Origin: Azospirillum brasilense
GTDB taxonomy: Bacteria > Pseudomonadota > Alphaproteobacteria > Azospirillales > Azospirillaceae
DNA: 64,000 bases
Direction: 5' to 3'
Assembly: GCF_008365405.1 (NCBI RefSeq)
Contig: NZ_QOKV01000009.1
Location: 1-64,000 of the forward strand
The position numbers and the translations under genes were made by a program. Shown here piece after piece: positions 35,289 to 44,525 of this stretch. The notes below the pieces were generated by a model. The model was not told the DNA's origin and made no database searches. It saw only the letters and a program-made list of their open reading frames with translations. The stretch's first letter is position 1, and the number at the start of each line of letters is the position of its first letter.

Positions 35289-36587
35289 TTACTCCACGAT
35301 GTCCAGCAGAGGCATCTGTCCGTCGCCCCCCTTCGGCAGGGCCGCCCGACGGCGACGGCGGCTTTGGTTGGCCACGTCGGAGGTGACCGGAACGAAACGC
35401 TTGGGGCGGCCGCTCTCATCGAGATCGTCGTTGTTGACCACCAGGGTGAGTTCGCGTTCGTTGACGGCGCGCTCCGCCACCGCGCGGCGGATCTGGTCGA
35501 GGAAGGATTGGGAGGGATAAAGGTTGTACTCGACGTCGACGTACTTCCGCCCCTCCTTGACCTCCTCGATCTCGATGCGGTCGAGAGCCCCGATCTGCGT
35601 ATCGGCAAGCGCCTTGACGACGTCGTGAATCCGCAGCCGCATGTCGCGGAACCGCGACCACTCCGACATTCCGGAGTCGCGGATGATGTCGCGGGCGGTG
35701 ATGCTGACGACCGACTGCGAGGGGTCCTGCCGCAGCGTCTCCGCGATGCGCTTGAACAGCCAGCGCGAGAACGGGTTGCGGATCTTCATCAGGGCTTCGT
35801 AGGAGATCGAGTGCCAGTCGACCCGGCGGATCGCCTCGCGGAGCATCATGTTGAACTGGACGAAGGTCTCCGCGTCGCTGCTCTCGTCATCGAGGATCGA
35901 GGCGTCGTCGGTGTCGTCCGTCTCGCTGGGACGCTGCCGCAACCCGAGGCCGGCGAAGATGCCGGAGTCCATCATGACCTTGCGGCGGCCACGGCGCTCG
36001 ATCTGGACCGTGCAGCGCCGCATGATCATCAGCGCTTCCTTGATCTCCGGAATGCTGAGGGTGTGCCGGACGGAGCGAAGCTCCTGCCAGACCTCGTAGA
36101 GGGAGAAGCGCAGGATCGCCTCGCCGTTGTCCACCGACAGGCGCGCCGGGTCCGAGGCCAGCTTGCGGATCACGTCCTCGATGATCTGTTCGCGCTCACC
36201 CGGATAGGCGTCGATCTCCTCCACCAGCTGAGCTCCGCTGGCGTCGCGGACGAAACGGCCGTCCTTGCCCTTCACCCGGCGCTGGATGCGTGCCGGAACG
36301 ACCGTGAGGTGGTAGATCTGGTCGGCGAAGGAGAACTGCCGGTGGATCATCGGCAGGCGGTCATCCTGAGCCGCCGGGTCGCGGGGTTCCAAGCTGTGCG
36401 CCGCCTGCCCGTTGGCCTTCGATTCAGGGCTGTCGAAAATGTACTTCGGGGCCAGATCGTACAGAGAGACCATGTTGACGCTGTGGCGCCGGCCCGTGGT
36501 GGCGTCGATGTGTTCGAACAGCGTGCCCTGGACGGTCTGCCCCTGGGTCTCCATACGGCGCTGCTTGACGACGATCTGCCCCGACAT
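35289..36587 (-). CDS. Plasmid replication initiator (Rep-like, winged-helix type)
   Basis: 432 residues from the ATG at 36587 with GGAGAGG upstream. No textbook motif is decisive. The protein is rich in predicted helices with two basic winged-helix-like blocks (NPFSRWLFKRIAETLRQDPS, FRDMRLRIHDVVKALADTQI) as in iteron-binding initiators, and an acidic insert (DDTDDASILDDESSDAE). The identification rests mainly on context: parAB lies on one side and a 14-copy iteron field starts 80 bp upstream of its start, so binding there would both initiate replication and repress its own gene. Confidence 0.72.
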   Translation of the reverse strand: MSGQIVVKQRRMETQGQTVQGTLFEHIDATTGRRHSVNMVSLYDLAPKYIFDSPESKANGQAAHSLEPRDPAAQDDRLPMIHRQFSFADQIYHLTVVPARIQRRVKGKDGRFVRDASGAQLVEEIDAYPGEREQIIEDVIRKLASDPARLSVDNGEAILRFSLYEVWQELRSVRHTLSIPEIKEALMIMRRCTVQIERRGRRKVMMDSGIFAGLGLRQRPSETDDTDDASILDDESSDAETFVQFNMMLREAIRRVDWHSISYEALMKIRNPFSRWLFKRIAETLRQDPSQSVVSITARDIIRDSGMSEWSRFRDMRLRIHDVVKALADTQIGALDRIEIEEVKEGRKYVDVEYNLYPSQSFLDQIRRAVAERAVNERELTLVVNNDDLDESGRPKRFVPVTSDVANQSRRRRRAALPKGGDGQMPLLDIVE

Positions 36588-36666
36588 CTGGTGCCTCTCC
36601 GAATTCCTGAACACCAAGCCTATGTCTCTTCCGCCGTCCGACGCAACGACATCGCACGTGGAACCA

Positions 36667-37185
36667 TAGGTGACAGGCGCGCATCCAGTAGGTGGCAGGC
36701 GCGCTTCCTGTAGGCAACGGGCGCGCAGGCGGTAGGTCGCAGGCGCGTTTGCCGAACGACAGGCCGGAGCGGGGCCGAATCGGTCATGTCTTCACTCCCC
36801 TGCGGAGACGGCTTGACACCACGATTCGCCGCCGGGCCGGCTCCAGGGTGTCACCGACACGTGAGCGCGCCTGAGACCTACCGAATGGTCCGGGCCGTCG
36901 AACGCGCCTGAAACCTAGAGAATCCAGCGAATCGGAGCGCGCCTGCGCCCTATCCGGGGCTCTCGAAACGCGCCTGGAACCTAGAGGATGGGCTGCCCAC
37001 AAGGCGTCATCGACGCGCCGATAGGTCTCAGGCGCGTTTCAAGGTCCCCGAGTCGCGGCGGTAACCGCGCCTGACACCTTCATATGCGCGTCTGCGGCCT
37101 GCCGATGCCGCGCCTGACACCTCCGCAATTGCGCCTGACACCTACCACAAACGCGCCCGCCACCTGTCGATAGGTGACGGGCGCG
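36667..37185. other. Iteron-type replication origin (14 repeats)
   Basis: A 15-bp unit close to TAGGTNNCAGGCGCG recurs. Forward copies: 36667, 36689, 36711, 36733 (exact 22-bp spacing), 37022 and 37171. Reverse copies (CGCGCCTGNNACCTA): 36866, 36903, 36938, 36969, then 37066, 37087 (degenerate), 37109, 37130 and 37152 at 21-22 bp spacing. Two phased blocks thus face each other across an irregular middle. Helically phased iterons beside a rep gene are the standard layout of an iteron-controlled oriV. No long AT-rich melting zone is obvious. Confidence 0.88.
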
Positions 37186-37270
37186 CTTTGGAGACTCCGA
37201 AGCATCCGGGGAATCCTGTCCCGCAAGAACGCCGGCCCATGCCGGTTCCATGACCTCGCGGGAGCGCCGC

Positions 37271-38068
37271 ATGACCACCACGACCGAGACCAACAGCCGC
37301 TGGGGCAAGATTCCCGCCTGGTGGCTCGACCACCCCGACCTCGACGCGGACGGATTCGCCGTGCTCGCGGCGCTTGCCACCTTCGCCAACGAGAACGGCG
37401 TCTGCTGGCCGTCGCAATCGACCCTGGCGGCGAAACTGAAACGTTCGCGCCCAACCATCAACCGCATCCTCCAGCGTCTTCACGACATCGGTTTGGTCAC
37501 CATCGAGCACCGTCGCGGCCGCGATGGCTCACGGCTGTCCTGCCTGTACCAACTGCGCGTCGCCCAGAACGAGGAGGCCGTCGCCCCGACCGTCATCATC
37601 CAGGCGGCGCGCCCTGTTTCGGCCGGCGACAGGGATGACTCGCCGGCGAACGCCCCCTGTCCAGCACCGAGTCAGGAACACCATCATCCTGAACAGAATC
37701 CGGACTCGCTCGCTTCGGGCGGGCGCGGACCGGTGTGTGAGGTGCCTGCGGATTGGATGCCCAACACCGACGATCTCGCCTGGGCCCGGAGCCGCTTCGG
37801 CACGGTCGATCTCAGCCGGCATGTCGAGGGGTTTGTCCTGCGCTGCCAAGCTCACGGCTACCGGTACCGCGACATTTCCGCCGCTTGGCGGGCGTGGCTG
37901 ACCCAGGACGCGGCGGCCGGCAAAGCGCCGACGGTGAAAGCCGCCGGGTCTGTCGGGGGTATCGTCACCGGCGCCAGCCAAAGCGTCGCCGAGCAGCGGG
38001 TCAATGCCTGGATGACCGTCGCCGCAAGGCTCAAGGGCGCCCAGCCCGTCGCCCGTCCCCGTTTCTGA
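37271..38068 (+). CDS. HTH-domain plasmid protein (replication-associated)
   Basis: 265 residues from the ATG at 37271. The N-terminal 90 residues form a winged helix of the HTH_36/DnaD-like kind: RWGKIPAWWLDHPDLDADGF, CWPSQSTLAAKLKRSRPTIN, RILQRLHDIGLVTIEHRRG. A low-complexity linker leads to a C-terminal module (WARSRFGTVDLSRHVEGFVL, YRYRDISAAWRAWLTQDA) like those in plasmid replication helper proteins. It starts directly beyond the iteron field and reads away from rep. Possible roles are helicase loading or regulation. Confidence 0.7.
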   Translation: MTTTTETNSRWGKIPAWWLDHPDLDADGFAVLAALATFANENGVCWPSQSTLAAKLKRSRPTINRILQRLHDIGLVTIEHRRGRDGSRLSCLYQLRVAQNEEAVAPTVIIQAARPVSAGDRDDSPANAPCPAPSQEHHHPEQNPDSLASGGRGPVCEVPADWMPNTDDLAWARSRFGTVDLSRHVEGFVLRCQAHGYRYRDISAAWRAWLTQDAAAGKAPTVKAAGSVGGIVTGASQSVAEQRVNAWMTVAARLKGAQPVARPRF

Positions 38069-38078
38069 GGAGCTGTCG

Positions 38079-38678
38079 ATGTCCGTCGCGATGATGCCGC
38101 TGCCCGAGTGGTCCCCGCTGCCCTTCGACCCGGCGATGGCCCCGGCCGAACGTTGCCGGTGTTTGGTCGCCGCCTTTCCGGACGCGTTGCGCGAGGTCCT
38201 GGCCACCGGCACCCTGGAACACCGCCCGCGCTTCGGCGAGAATGGGTTCGAGGGGCTTCAGGAAAGCTGGTCGCCACCAGCGTCCCTTTCGGCCCGGCAG
38301 GTCGCCATGGCGCAGCGGGTGCTGAGGGACCTGGAAAGTTCCATCCTTGCGCCGGCCGAGCCCGACCATCTGCTCGGTCGCGTGCTGGCCTTGCTGTCCC
38401 ACTTCCCGGCCAAGGGGCTGACGCCCGACGTCGAGCAGCTGGTCGCCATGGACTGGGTCGAGGACTTGGGCGAGTTTCCGGCCTGGGCCATCGACGACGC
38501 GGCGCGCGCATGGCGCCGGACGAGGAAGTGGAGGCCAAGCATCGCCGAGATGCGCGCGCTGTGCGAGGAGGCCTGCGCGAAGGAGCGCGTCTTGGCACAG
38601 CGTCTCCGGCGGATCGTTCAGACGCTACGGGCCTCGAACGCCGGGCATGGGCTGGCGGAGATCCGCCGGTTTCCATAA
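38079..38678 (+). CDS. Hypothetical protein, plasmid module
   Basis: 199 residues, no recognised family. It begins 10 bp after the HTH gene and is probably co-transcribed. The centre reads LLGRVLALLSHFPAKGLTPD and AWAIDDAARAWRRTRKWRPS, a pattern seen in small proteins beside plasmid replication genes, with a charged helical C-terminus (CEEACAKERVLAQRLRRIVQ). Function unknown; an accessory role in replication is inferred from position only. Confidence 0.6.
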   Translation: MSVAMMPLPEWSPLPFDPAMAPAERCRCLVAAFPDALREVLATGTLEHRPRFGENGFEGLQESWSPPASLSARQVAMAQRVLRDLESSILAPAEPDHLLGRVLALLSHFPAKGLTPDVEQLVAMDWVEDLGEFPAWAIDDAARAWRRTRKWRPSIAEMRALCEEACAKERVLAQRLRRIVQTLRASNAGHGLAEIRRFP

Positions 38679-38739
38679 GCCCCGGTTTGCATAAGCCTGT
38701 GTGGGGTTTGCTGAAAGATCATCCGATCCCGCACGGGTC

Positions 38740-38773
38740 GGCATCGCCGTCTCCCAGCCGGAGCGGCGATGCC
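38740..38773. terminator. 10-bp hairpin between convergent genes
   Basis: Arms GGCATCGCCG (38740-38749) and CGGCGATGCC (38764-38773). It separates the replication module from the convergent nitrilase gene; likely a bidirectional barrier without T-run. Confidence 0.5.
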
Positions 38774-38857
38774 GAAACGCACGGAATGGACAATCGCGTC
38801 CGTATCCTCACCACGTCAGCGTGGCGTGCCGGTCGAACACGCACGCCCATTCATCAA

Positions 38858-39829
38858 TCAAGCCGCCTCGTCGGCCATCTCGTTGTGGTCGGCAGAGATG
38901 CGGTCGCGCACCGTGGCGACCGGCGCGCGCGGGGTCTCGTCGACGCGCATGCTGAACAGGTCCGGCCGCGCGTAATGGCCCACCGGATCGAAATCGAGCT
39001 TGGCGCCGACCAAATCCTCGACGTCCACCTCGGCGGTCAGGATGCCCTCCGCGTCGACCAGCGGGCCGGCGAGGATCTCGCCGAGCGGCCCGACGATGAC
39101 CGAGCGGCCGTGCATCATCCACTCGTCCGGCCCAGCGTCGATGCGGCTGGCGTAGTCCTCCGGGAAGTCGGAGCGGCGCATCACCTGGCAGGCGCCGATC
39201 ACGAAGCAGCGCCCCTCCATGGCGACGTGGCGCATGGTGGCGATCCAGCTTTCGCGGTCGTCCGCCGTCGGGGCCGCCCAGAGCTGGACGCCCTTGGCGT
39301 AGTATGCCGCGCGCATCAGCGGCATGTAATGCTCCCAGCAGATGGCCCCGCCGACACGGCCGAACGGCGTGTCCATGACGGTGAGGGTCGAGCCGTCGCC
39401 GAACCCCCAGACCAGCCGCTCCGACCCGGTCGGCATCACCTTGCGGTGCTTGCCCATCCGGCCGTCCGGCGCCAGGTAGAGCACCGTGCAGTAGAGCGTC
39501 CCGCCGTCGCGCTCGATGACGCCGACGACCGCGTGGATGCCGTGCCGCGCGCAGGCAGCCGACAGCGTCTCGGTTTCCGGTCCCGGCACCGTGATCGCGC
39601 CGCGGACGTAGCGGGCGAAGTCGGCGCGTCCCTCCGGCGTGCGCCGGCCGATCGAGCAGCCGAAATCGAGCCCTTTCGGATAGCCGCCGATGAAGGCTTC
39701 CGGGAAGACGGCGAGCGACGCGCCGGTGGACGCCGCCTCGGCGATCAGGTCGACCGTGCGGGCGGTCGCCGCGGCGGCGTCGAACGGCACCGTCGCCGCC
39801 TGCACCGCGGCCACTTTAACCTTGGTCAT
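38858..39829 (-). CDS. Nitrilase / carbon-nitrogen hydrolase
   Basis: 323 residues from the ATG at 39829. The catalytic triad of the nitrilase superfamily is complete: Glu44 (VFPEAFIGGYP), Lys130 (KHRKVMPTGSE) and Cys164 (GGAICWEHYMP). GLDFGCSIGRRTPEGR and LYLAPDGRMGKHRK are like true nitrilases that convert R-CN to R-COOH plus ammonia, rather than amidases. It overlaps the flavin reductase gene by 4 bp and is the last gene of a leftward run with an ABC importer, suggesting uptake and use of a nitrile as nitrogen source. Confidence 0.9.
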   Translation of the reverse strand: MTKVKVAAVQAATVPFDAAAATARTVDLIAEAASTGASLAVFPEAFIGGYPKGLDFGCSIGRRTPEGRADFARYVRGAITVPGPETETLSAACARHGIHAVVGVIERDGGTLYCTVLYLAPDGRMGKHRKVMPTGSERLVWGFGDGSTLTVMDTPFGRVGGAICWEHYMPLMRAAYYAKGVQLWAAPTADDRESWIATMRHVAMEGRCFVIGACQVMRRSDFPEDYASRIDAGPDEWMMHGRSVIVGPLGEILAGPLVDAEGILTAEVDVEDLVGAKLDFDPVGHYARPDLFSMRVDETPRAPVATVRDRISADHNEMADEAA

Positions 39830-40560
39830 GCTTGTCGTTCCTTGCAGTGTGTTTCGGTGGGTTGAGGCGCGGTGTCGGCCCAGACCGGCCTCACCAGATC
39901 GAAGACGTCGCGGGTGCGCAGATAGGCCGAGGGGCCATGCATGCGGGCGACGAGGTCGAGCGCCTCGTGGTCGATGCGGGGGCGTTCGGGGTTGCCGGTC
40001 AGGACGCGCGTCGCGACATGGGCGTGCAGCACCTCGCCCACGAACAGCCATTGTCCGGGACCGCTTTCGAACTCGTGGATCAGACGGCATTCGAAGGCGA
40101 CCGGCGATGCGGCGATGCGCGGTGGCCGGACCGCGACGCTCGGCAGGGTGGCGAGCCCGGCGAGCCGGGTCTCGTCCACCTCGGGCGGCGCCTCGACGCA
40201 GGTGAGGTTCATCGCCTCGGCGAGGGCGAAGGGGACGAGGTTGATCACGAACTCGCGCGTCGCCCGGATGTTGACCGCAGTGTCCTTCGGCCGGTCCGGG
40301 CGCGCGAGCACGCCGAGACAGACCACCGGCCGGTCGGAGCCGAAGACGTTGAAGAAGGAGTAGGGGGCCGCGTTCACCCGGCCCTCGGCCGAGCGGGTGA
40401 CCGCCCAGGCGATCGGCCGCGGCAGGACCGCAGCGGTCAGAAGGCGGTAGCGGTCGGGTGCCGGCAGGGTGGCGAAGTCGAAATGGCGCATGGCGGGGCA
40501 GGGGGCGTCGGTGGCGTGGTCGGTCGCCGGCCGGGCCGCGTCGTCAAGTCGTAGGGTCAT
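39826..40560 (-). CDS. Flavin reductase-like (DIM6/NTAB) protein
   Basis: 244 residues from the ATG at 40560. A split-barrel FMN-binding domain: LTAAVLPRPIAWAVTRSAEG, VNAAPYSFFNVFGSDRPVVCLG (parts), DTAVNIRATREFVINLVP and a closing HVATRVLTGNPERPRID. Enzymes of this family reduce flavin for partner monooxygenases or use FMN directly. No monooxygenase gene is visible nearby. It is translationally linked to the nitrilase. Confidence 0.85.
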   Translation of the reverse strand: MTLRLDDAARPATDHATDAPCPAMRHFDFATLPAPDRYRLLTAAVLPRPIAWAVTRSAEGRVNAAPYSFFNVFGSDRPVVCLGVLARPDRPKDTAVNIRATREFVINLVPFALAEAMNLTCVEAPPEVDETRLAGLATLPSVAVRPPRIAASPVAFECRLIHEFESGPGQWLFVGEVLHAHVATRVLTGNPERPRIDHEALDLVARMHGPSAYLRTRDVFDLVRPVWADTAPQPTETHCKERQA

Positions 40561-40631
40561 GAGGTCTCCTTCGGCGCGGCCCGGCACGGCCGCCGCCCCG
40601 TCCTGCGCGATGCGTCGGGATCGCCGGCCGC

Positions 40632-41690
40632 TCAGCCGACGATCTTGACCGTTTTCGGATCGAAGTTTTGGGTGGTGAAGGCGGCGTCGACCTTGCCGGC
40701 GATGGACGTGTCGACGAACTTCGAGACGTCCGGCAGGCGCGGCAGAAGCTTCGCCTCGACGCCCCATTCGGCGAGCAGGTTCAGCTTTTTGATCTGCTCC
40801 GCCGACAGCGCCGCCTTGATGTCGGTGGGCGCCTTGGCGTTCCAGGCGGGATCGTAGCCCGACGCCTTTTCCAGCACGGCCTCAGGGATGTTCTTCGCCG
40901 GCTCCAACGAGCGGAACCAGCCGTTGACGAGGTCGTGGTTCTGGCTGGCGAAATACAGCGCCTGGGAATTGGCGAGCAGGAAGCGCTCCGCCACCTCGGG
41001 CCGGTCCTTGAAGAAGCGGTTGTTCGCGGTCAGCACGATGACCGGGGTCAGGTTCTCCGAGATCACCTGGGCGAAGCCCGCGTTCTCGAAGAAGCTCACG
41101 AACGGGTCGTAGGTGAAGAAGGCGTCGATCCGCTGCGCGCCCACCGCGTCGGCCAGTTCCGCCGGCCCGACATTGACGAAGGTCATGTCGCGTCCGGGGG
41201 TGAGGCCGGCCTTGGTCATCGCCTCCTGGGCGTTCTGGAAGGCGGTGATGCCGAAGGTGCCGTAGACCTGCTTGCCCTTCAGCCCGGCGACGTCGGTGAT
41301 CCCCGACTTCTTGGTCACCAGCACCGCCGAGCGGAAGCGCGCCTGCGAGGCGATGGTGGTGACCGGCGCCCCGACCGCCATGGTGGTGACGGCGGCGAAG
41401 TCGGACAGCGTGCCGACATCGGCCGCGTTCGACACGATCGCCTCGTTCACCGCCGGCGAGGCGTTGAGCTGGATCATGTTCATCCGCAGGCCGTTGCGGG
41501 CCGCGATGTCCGTGCGCATCAGCACATGGGCGATCTGCGCCGACACGGTGGTGGTGTTGAACCAGCCCATCTTGACGACGTCCGCGCCCTGCGCGCGGAG
41601 GATCGCCGGCTTGGCGAGGGTTGCGGCGGCGGCGATGCCGGCGGCCAGTTGGCCGAAACGACGGCGCGAGAGAGTGGAGGTCACGTTCAT
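40632..41690 (-). CDS. SsuA/TauA-type ABC substrate-binding protein (Tat signal)
   Basis: 352 residues from the ATG at 41690. The N-terminus TSTLSRRRFGQLAAGIAAAA is a twin-arginine signal, so export is probably folded. The periplasmic fold follows NMT1/SsuA: VVKMGWFNTTTVSAQIAHVL, VGTLSDFAAVTTMAVGAPVT, LKGKQVYGTFGITAFQNAQE and QRIDAFFTYDPFVS. Ligand unknown; context favours a nitrile or small sulfonate/aromatic compound. It overlaps the ATPase gene by 4 bp. Confidence 0.88.
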   Translation of the reverse strand: MNVTSTLSRRRFGQLAAGIAAAATLAKPAILRAQGADVVKMGWFNTTTVSAQIAHVLMRTDIAARNGLRMNMIQLNASPAVNEAIVSNAADVGTLSDFAAVTTMAVGAPVTTIASQARFRSAVLVTKKSGITDVAGLKGKQVYGTFGITAFQNAQEAMTKAGLTPGRDMTFVNVGPAELADAVGAQRIDAFFTYDPFVSFFENAGFAQVISENLTPVIVLTANNRFFKDRPEVAERFLLANSQALYFASQNHDLVNGWFRSLEPAKNIPEAVLEKASGYDPAWNAKAPTDIKAALSAEQIKKLNLLAEWGVEAKLLPRLPDVSKFVDTSIAGKVDAAFTTQNFDPKTVKIVG

Positions 41691-42529
41691 TCCCCTTTTT
41701 GCCATTCGGGTTTCAGGGTCTCCCACAGGTCGTTGACCGTGGAGACGAACCAGGGATCGGAGCGCATCTCGGCCGTGCGGGGCCGCGGCAGCGGCACGGC
41801 GACCTCCTCGCGCACCCGGCCGGGCCGCGGGCTCATCACCACCACGCGGTCGGCCAGGAACACCGCTTCGTCGATGCCGTGGGTGACGAAGATCACTGTC
41901 TTGCCGGCCTCGGACGAAATGCGGGCGATCTCCTCCTGCAGCAGCACGCGGGTCTGCGCGTCCAGCGCGCCGAACGGCTCGTCCATCAGCAGGATGTCGG
42001 GGTCCGGGGCGAGCGCGCGGGCGATGGCCGCCCGCTGCTTCATGCCGCCGGAGATCTGGTGCGGGTACTTCTCCTCGAAGCCGGTCAGCCGGACCATGTC
42101 GATCAGCGAGCGGGCGATCTCGGCGCGCTGCTTCTTCGCCATGCCCTTGGCCTTCAGGCCGAACTCCACATTCTGCTGCACGGTCATCCAGCCGAACAGC
42201 GCGTAATCCTGGAAGACGACCGTCCGCGACGGGTCCGGCTTCACGATGGCGCGCCCGTTCTGCAGGAGCGTCCCGCTCGACGCCGACTGGAAGCCGGCGA
42301 CGATGCCGAGCAGGGTCGACTTGCCGCAGCCCGAGGGGCCGAGCAGCGAGATGAACTCGCCGCGGCGGATGCGCAGATCGACCCCGTCGAGGGCGACGAC
42401 CATGTTGTCGGACGAGGTCCCGCCATAGACCTTGCCCAGATTCCGGATGTCGATCTGGATGTCGGCCGGCTGGGCCTGCGGCGCGCCGTGCGGCGGGGCG
42501 GGGGGCTTGAGTGCGGTGTTGGCGGCCAT
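41687..42529 (-). CDS. SsuB/TauB-type ABC transporter ATPase
   Basis: 280 residues. Walker A GPSGCGKSTLL, VVFQDYALFGWMTV Q-loop, signature ISGGMKQRAAIARAL, Walker B ILLMDEPFGALDAQTR and H-loop VTHGIDEAVFLAD: the nitrate/sulfonate/taurine subfamily. A proline-rich 25-residue N-terminal extension precedes the domain. Start set at the ATG at 42529; the longer open frame overlaps the permease gene in another frame. Confidence 0.92.
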   Translation of the reverse strand: MAANTALKPPAPPHGAPQAQPADIQIDIRNLGKVYGGTSSDNMVVALDGVDLRIRRGEFISLLGPSGCGKSTLLGIVAGFQSASSGTLLQNGRAIVKPDPSRTVVFQDYALFGWMTVQQNVEFGLKAKGMAKKQRAEIARSLIDMVRLTGFEEKYPHQISGGMKQRAAIARALAPDPDILLMDEPFGALDAQTRVLLQEEIARISSEAGKTVIFVTHGIDEAVFLADRVVVMSPRPGRVREEVAVPLPRPRTAEMRSDPWFVSTVNDLWETLKPEWQKGE

Positions 42530-42546
42530 GTTCCTTCGCCTCCTGC

Positions 42547-43386
42547 TCAATTGCGCTCGGAAGGCGCCCAGGCGTTCACCCGACGCTCGATCCGTTCGAG
42601 GACGGCGGACATGGCGAAGCCGACGAGACCGATGGCCACCATGCCCGCAACGACGTTGTTGATCTGGAACAGCATGCGCGACTGCTGGATCAGATAGCCG
42701 AGGCCGGTCTGCGCCGCGATCAGCTCGGCGGTCACCACGCACATCCAGCCCACGCCCAGCGCGATCCGCAGCCCCGGCAGGATGATCGGCAGGGATGCCG
42801 GGATCAGCACGTCGGTGAAGAGCTGCCAGGGCGTCGCGCCGAGGCAGAGCGCCGCGTTCATCTGGTTGCGGTCGAGGCCCCGCACCGCCGTGTAGGTGGC
42901 GACGAAGGCCGGGAAGACGGCGCCGAGGAAGACCAGGAAGTAGGATGCGGCGTCGCCGAGCCCGAACCACAGGATGGTGATCGGAATCCAGGCGAGCGGG
43001 GGAATGGGGCGAAGCGCCTCGACCACCGGCCGCACGAAGTCCGCGACGCTGCGCCACCAGCCGCACATCAGCCCGAGCGCCATGCCGACGACACAGGCGA
43101 GCGCGAAGCCGACCGCCACCCGCTGCAGGCTGGCGCCGAGATGGACCCACAGCGAGCCGTCGAGCGCCATGTCCCAGAGCGCGCCTGCCACCGCCACCGG
43201 CGACGGCAGAAGGAAGGCGTCGATGACGCCGAGCGAGGTCAGCGCCTGCCAGACGGCGAAGAAGGCCGTGAGGCCCAGCGCCGCCCGGAAGGACCGGTCC
43301 GTCAGAATGCGAGGGGTCGCGGCGCGGCGCGGCGCCCTCTGCATGAAAGGCGGTGCCGCCGCATGCGCTTTTGAATTCGCTTCCAT
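42547..43386 (-). CDS. SsuC/TauC-type ABC transporter permease
   Basis: 279 residues from ATG 43386 with AGGGAAGG upstream. Six predicted helices and the cytoplasmic coupling motif AALCLGATPWQLFTDVLIPA--LPIILPGLRIALGVG (EAA loop, given in parts). First gene of the leftward permease-ATPase-binding protein-flavin reductase-nitrilase run. The divergent region 43387-43681 contains its promoter. Confidence 0.92.
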   Translation of the reverse strand: MEANSKAHAAAPPFMQRAPRRAATPRILTDRSFRAALGLTAFFAVWQALTSLGVIDAFLLPSPVAVAGALWDMALDGSLWVHLGASLQRVAVGFALACVVGMALGLMCGWWRSVADFVRPVVEALRPIPPLAWIPITILWFGLGDAASYFLVFLGAVFPAFVATYTAVRGLDRNQMNAALCLGATPWQLFTDVLIPASLPIILPGLRIALGVGWMCVVTAELIAAQTGLGYLIQQSRMLFQINNVVAGMVAIGLVGFAMSAVLERIERRVNAWAPSERN

Positions 43387-43681
43387 CACCTTCCCTCGTT
43401 CCACCGTTCGGCGCCGCCTCGCGGGACGTCAACGTCCTTGGACGACGACAAAACGATGACAGTGTCGGAAAAATCCGTCAATTTGAAAAATACGAATGAA
43501 TGGTGTTTGACAGGCCTAAACTTGCCGTTTTAACGGGCATTTGGCGGAGGGAAAGCCCATTTTATCGCCTCAGTGCCACAGTTGTGCCGCCGGATGCCGA
43601 GATTTTATCGGCAAAAACCGACGATGGACGGGTGGCGCGGAATCGGGCATGTTGCGACGCGATTCAAAAGGGAGCACGTGG

Positions 43682-44431
43682 GTGAATCTTGAGGAGAAGC
43701 TGTCCCGGATCGGCATATCGGGGACGCTCTACAAGCTCTATCTGACGACGATCCGCCTTGGCGGCGGCTCCGTCACGGAAGTGGCCGCGGGCGCCGGCAT
43801 GGCCCGCACCACGGCGCACGACGCTCTCGCCAAGCTGGAGGCGGAAGGGCTCGTCCGCTTCGTCGATCACGGCAAGCGCCGCTTCGTGGTCGCCCAGGAC
43901 CCGGGCATCCTGCTGGAGCGCAGCGAGGCCCGGCGGCAGATGCTCGAGGACGTGATGCCGGTGCTGCGGTCGATGTACCATCACGAGAACGGCCAGCCGA
44001 ACGTCCGCTTCCACCCCGGTCCCGAAGGCATCCGCACCGTCCTGTGGGAGACGCTGAGCGGCGAGGAGAAGGAGTTGCGCGCCACCCTTTCCATGCGGGA
44101 ACTGATGGTCGAGCCGGGGCTGGAGGAGATGGAGCGTTACCTGAAGGAGCGGGCACGGCGCGGCATCTGGCTGCGGGTGATCCGCTCGGAGGAGCGCGAC
44201 ATCGCGCCGATCTGGCCGTCGAGCCAGGAGGAGCGGCGCGAACTGCGCTACGCGCCCGCCACCTACAACCTTGCGATGACCTGCTTCATCCACGGCAGCA
44301 AGGTTTCGGTCATCTCGTCGGCCCGCGAGAGCTACGGCCTGATCCTCGACAGCGCCGATTTCGCGGCCTTCCAGGCGTCCATGTTCGACGCCATGTGGAG
44401 CCTGAGCACGCCGGCGCCGACCATTCCCTGA
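43682..44431 (+). CDS. TrmB-like winged-helix transcriptional regulator
   Basis: 249 residues from a GTG at 43682 behind AAAGGGAG; an ATG at 43649 is an alternative. N-terminal wHTH: LSRIGISGTLYKLYLTTIRL, VTEVAAGAGMARTTAHDALA, KLEAEGLVRFVDHGKRRF. The C-terminal domain resembles TrmB sensor regions with PNVRFHPGPEGIRTVLWETL, REL-VEPGLEEMERYLK and YNLAMTCFIHGSKVSVIS. It is divergent from the ABC/nitrilase operon and probably its regulator. TrmB-like proteins are more common in archaea, so its presence here is somewhat unusual. Confidence 0.8.
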   Translation: MNLEEKLSRIGISGTLYKLYLTTIRLGGGSVTEVAAGAGMARTTAHDALAKLEAEGLVRFVDHGKRRFVVAQDPGILLERSEARRQMLEDVMPVLRSMYHHENGQPNVRFHPGPEGIRTVLWETLSGEEKELRATLSMRELMVEPGLEEMERYLKERARRGIWLRVIRSEERDIAPIWPSSQEERRELRYAPATYNLAMTCFIHGSKVSVISSARESYGLILDSADFAAFQASMFDAMWSLSTPAPTIP

Positions 44432-44525
44432 GCGCGCCGGCCGCGGGAAGCGCCGGGTTGACCCGGCGCCCGCTTTTTCGCACAGCCCTCAAATCCGGCC
44501 TCAAATCCGGACGACGACCGTCCAC

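Noticed and set aside
38679..38857. Small plus-strand frame after the hypothetical plasmid gene
   Set aside because: It overlaps a hairpin and is antisense to the nitrilase 3' end, with no conserved features.
44432..44525. Small gene before norC
   Set aside because: Only a short untranslated stretch with no credible start and stop pair.
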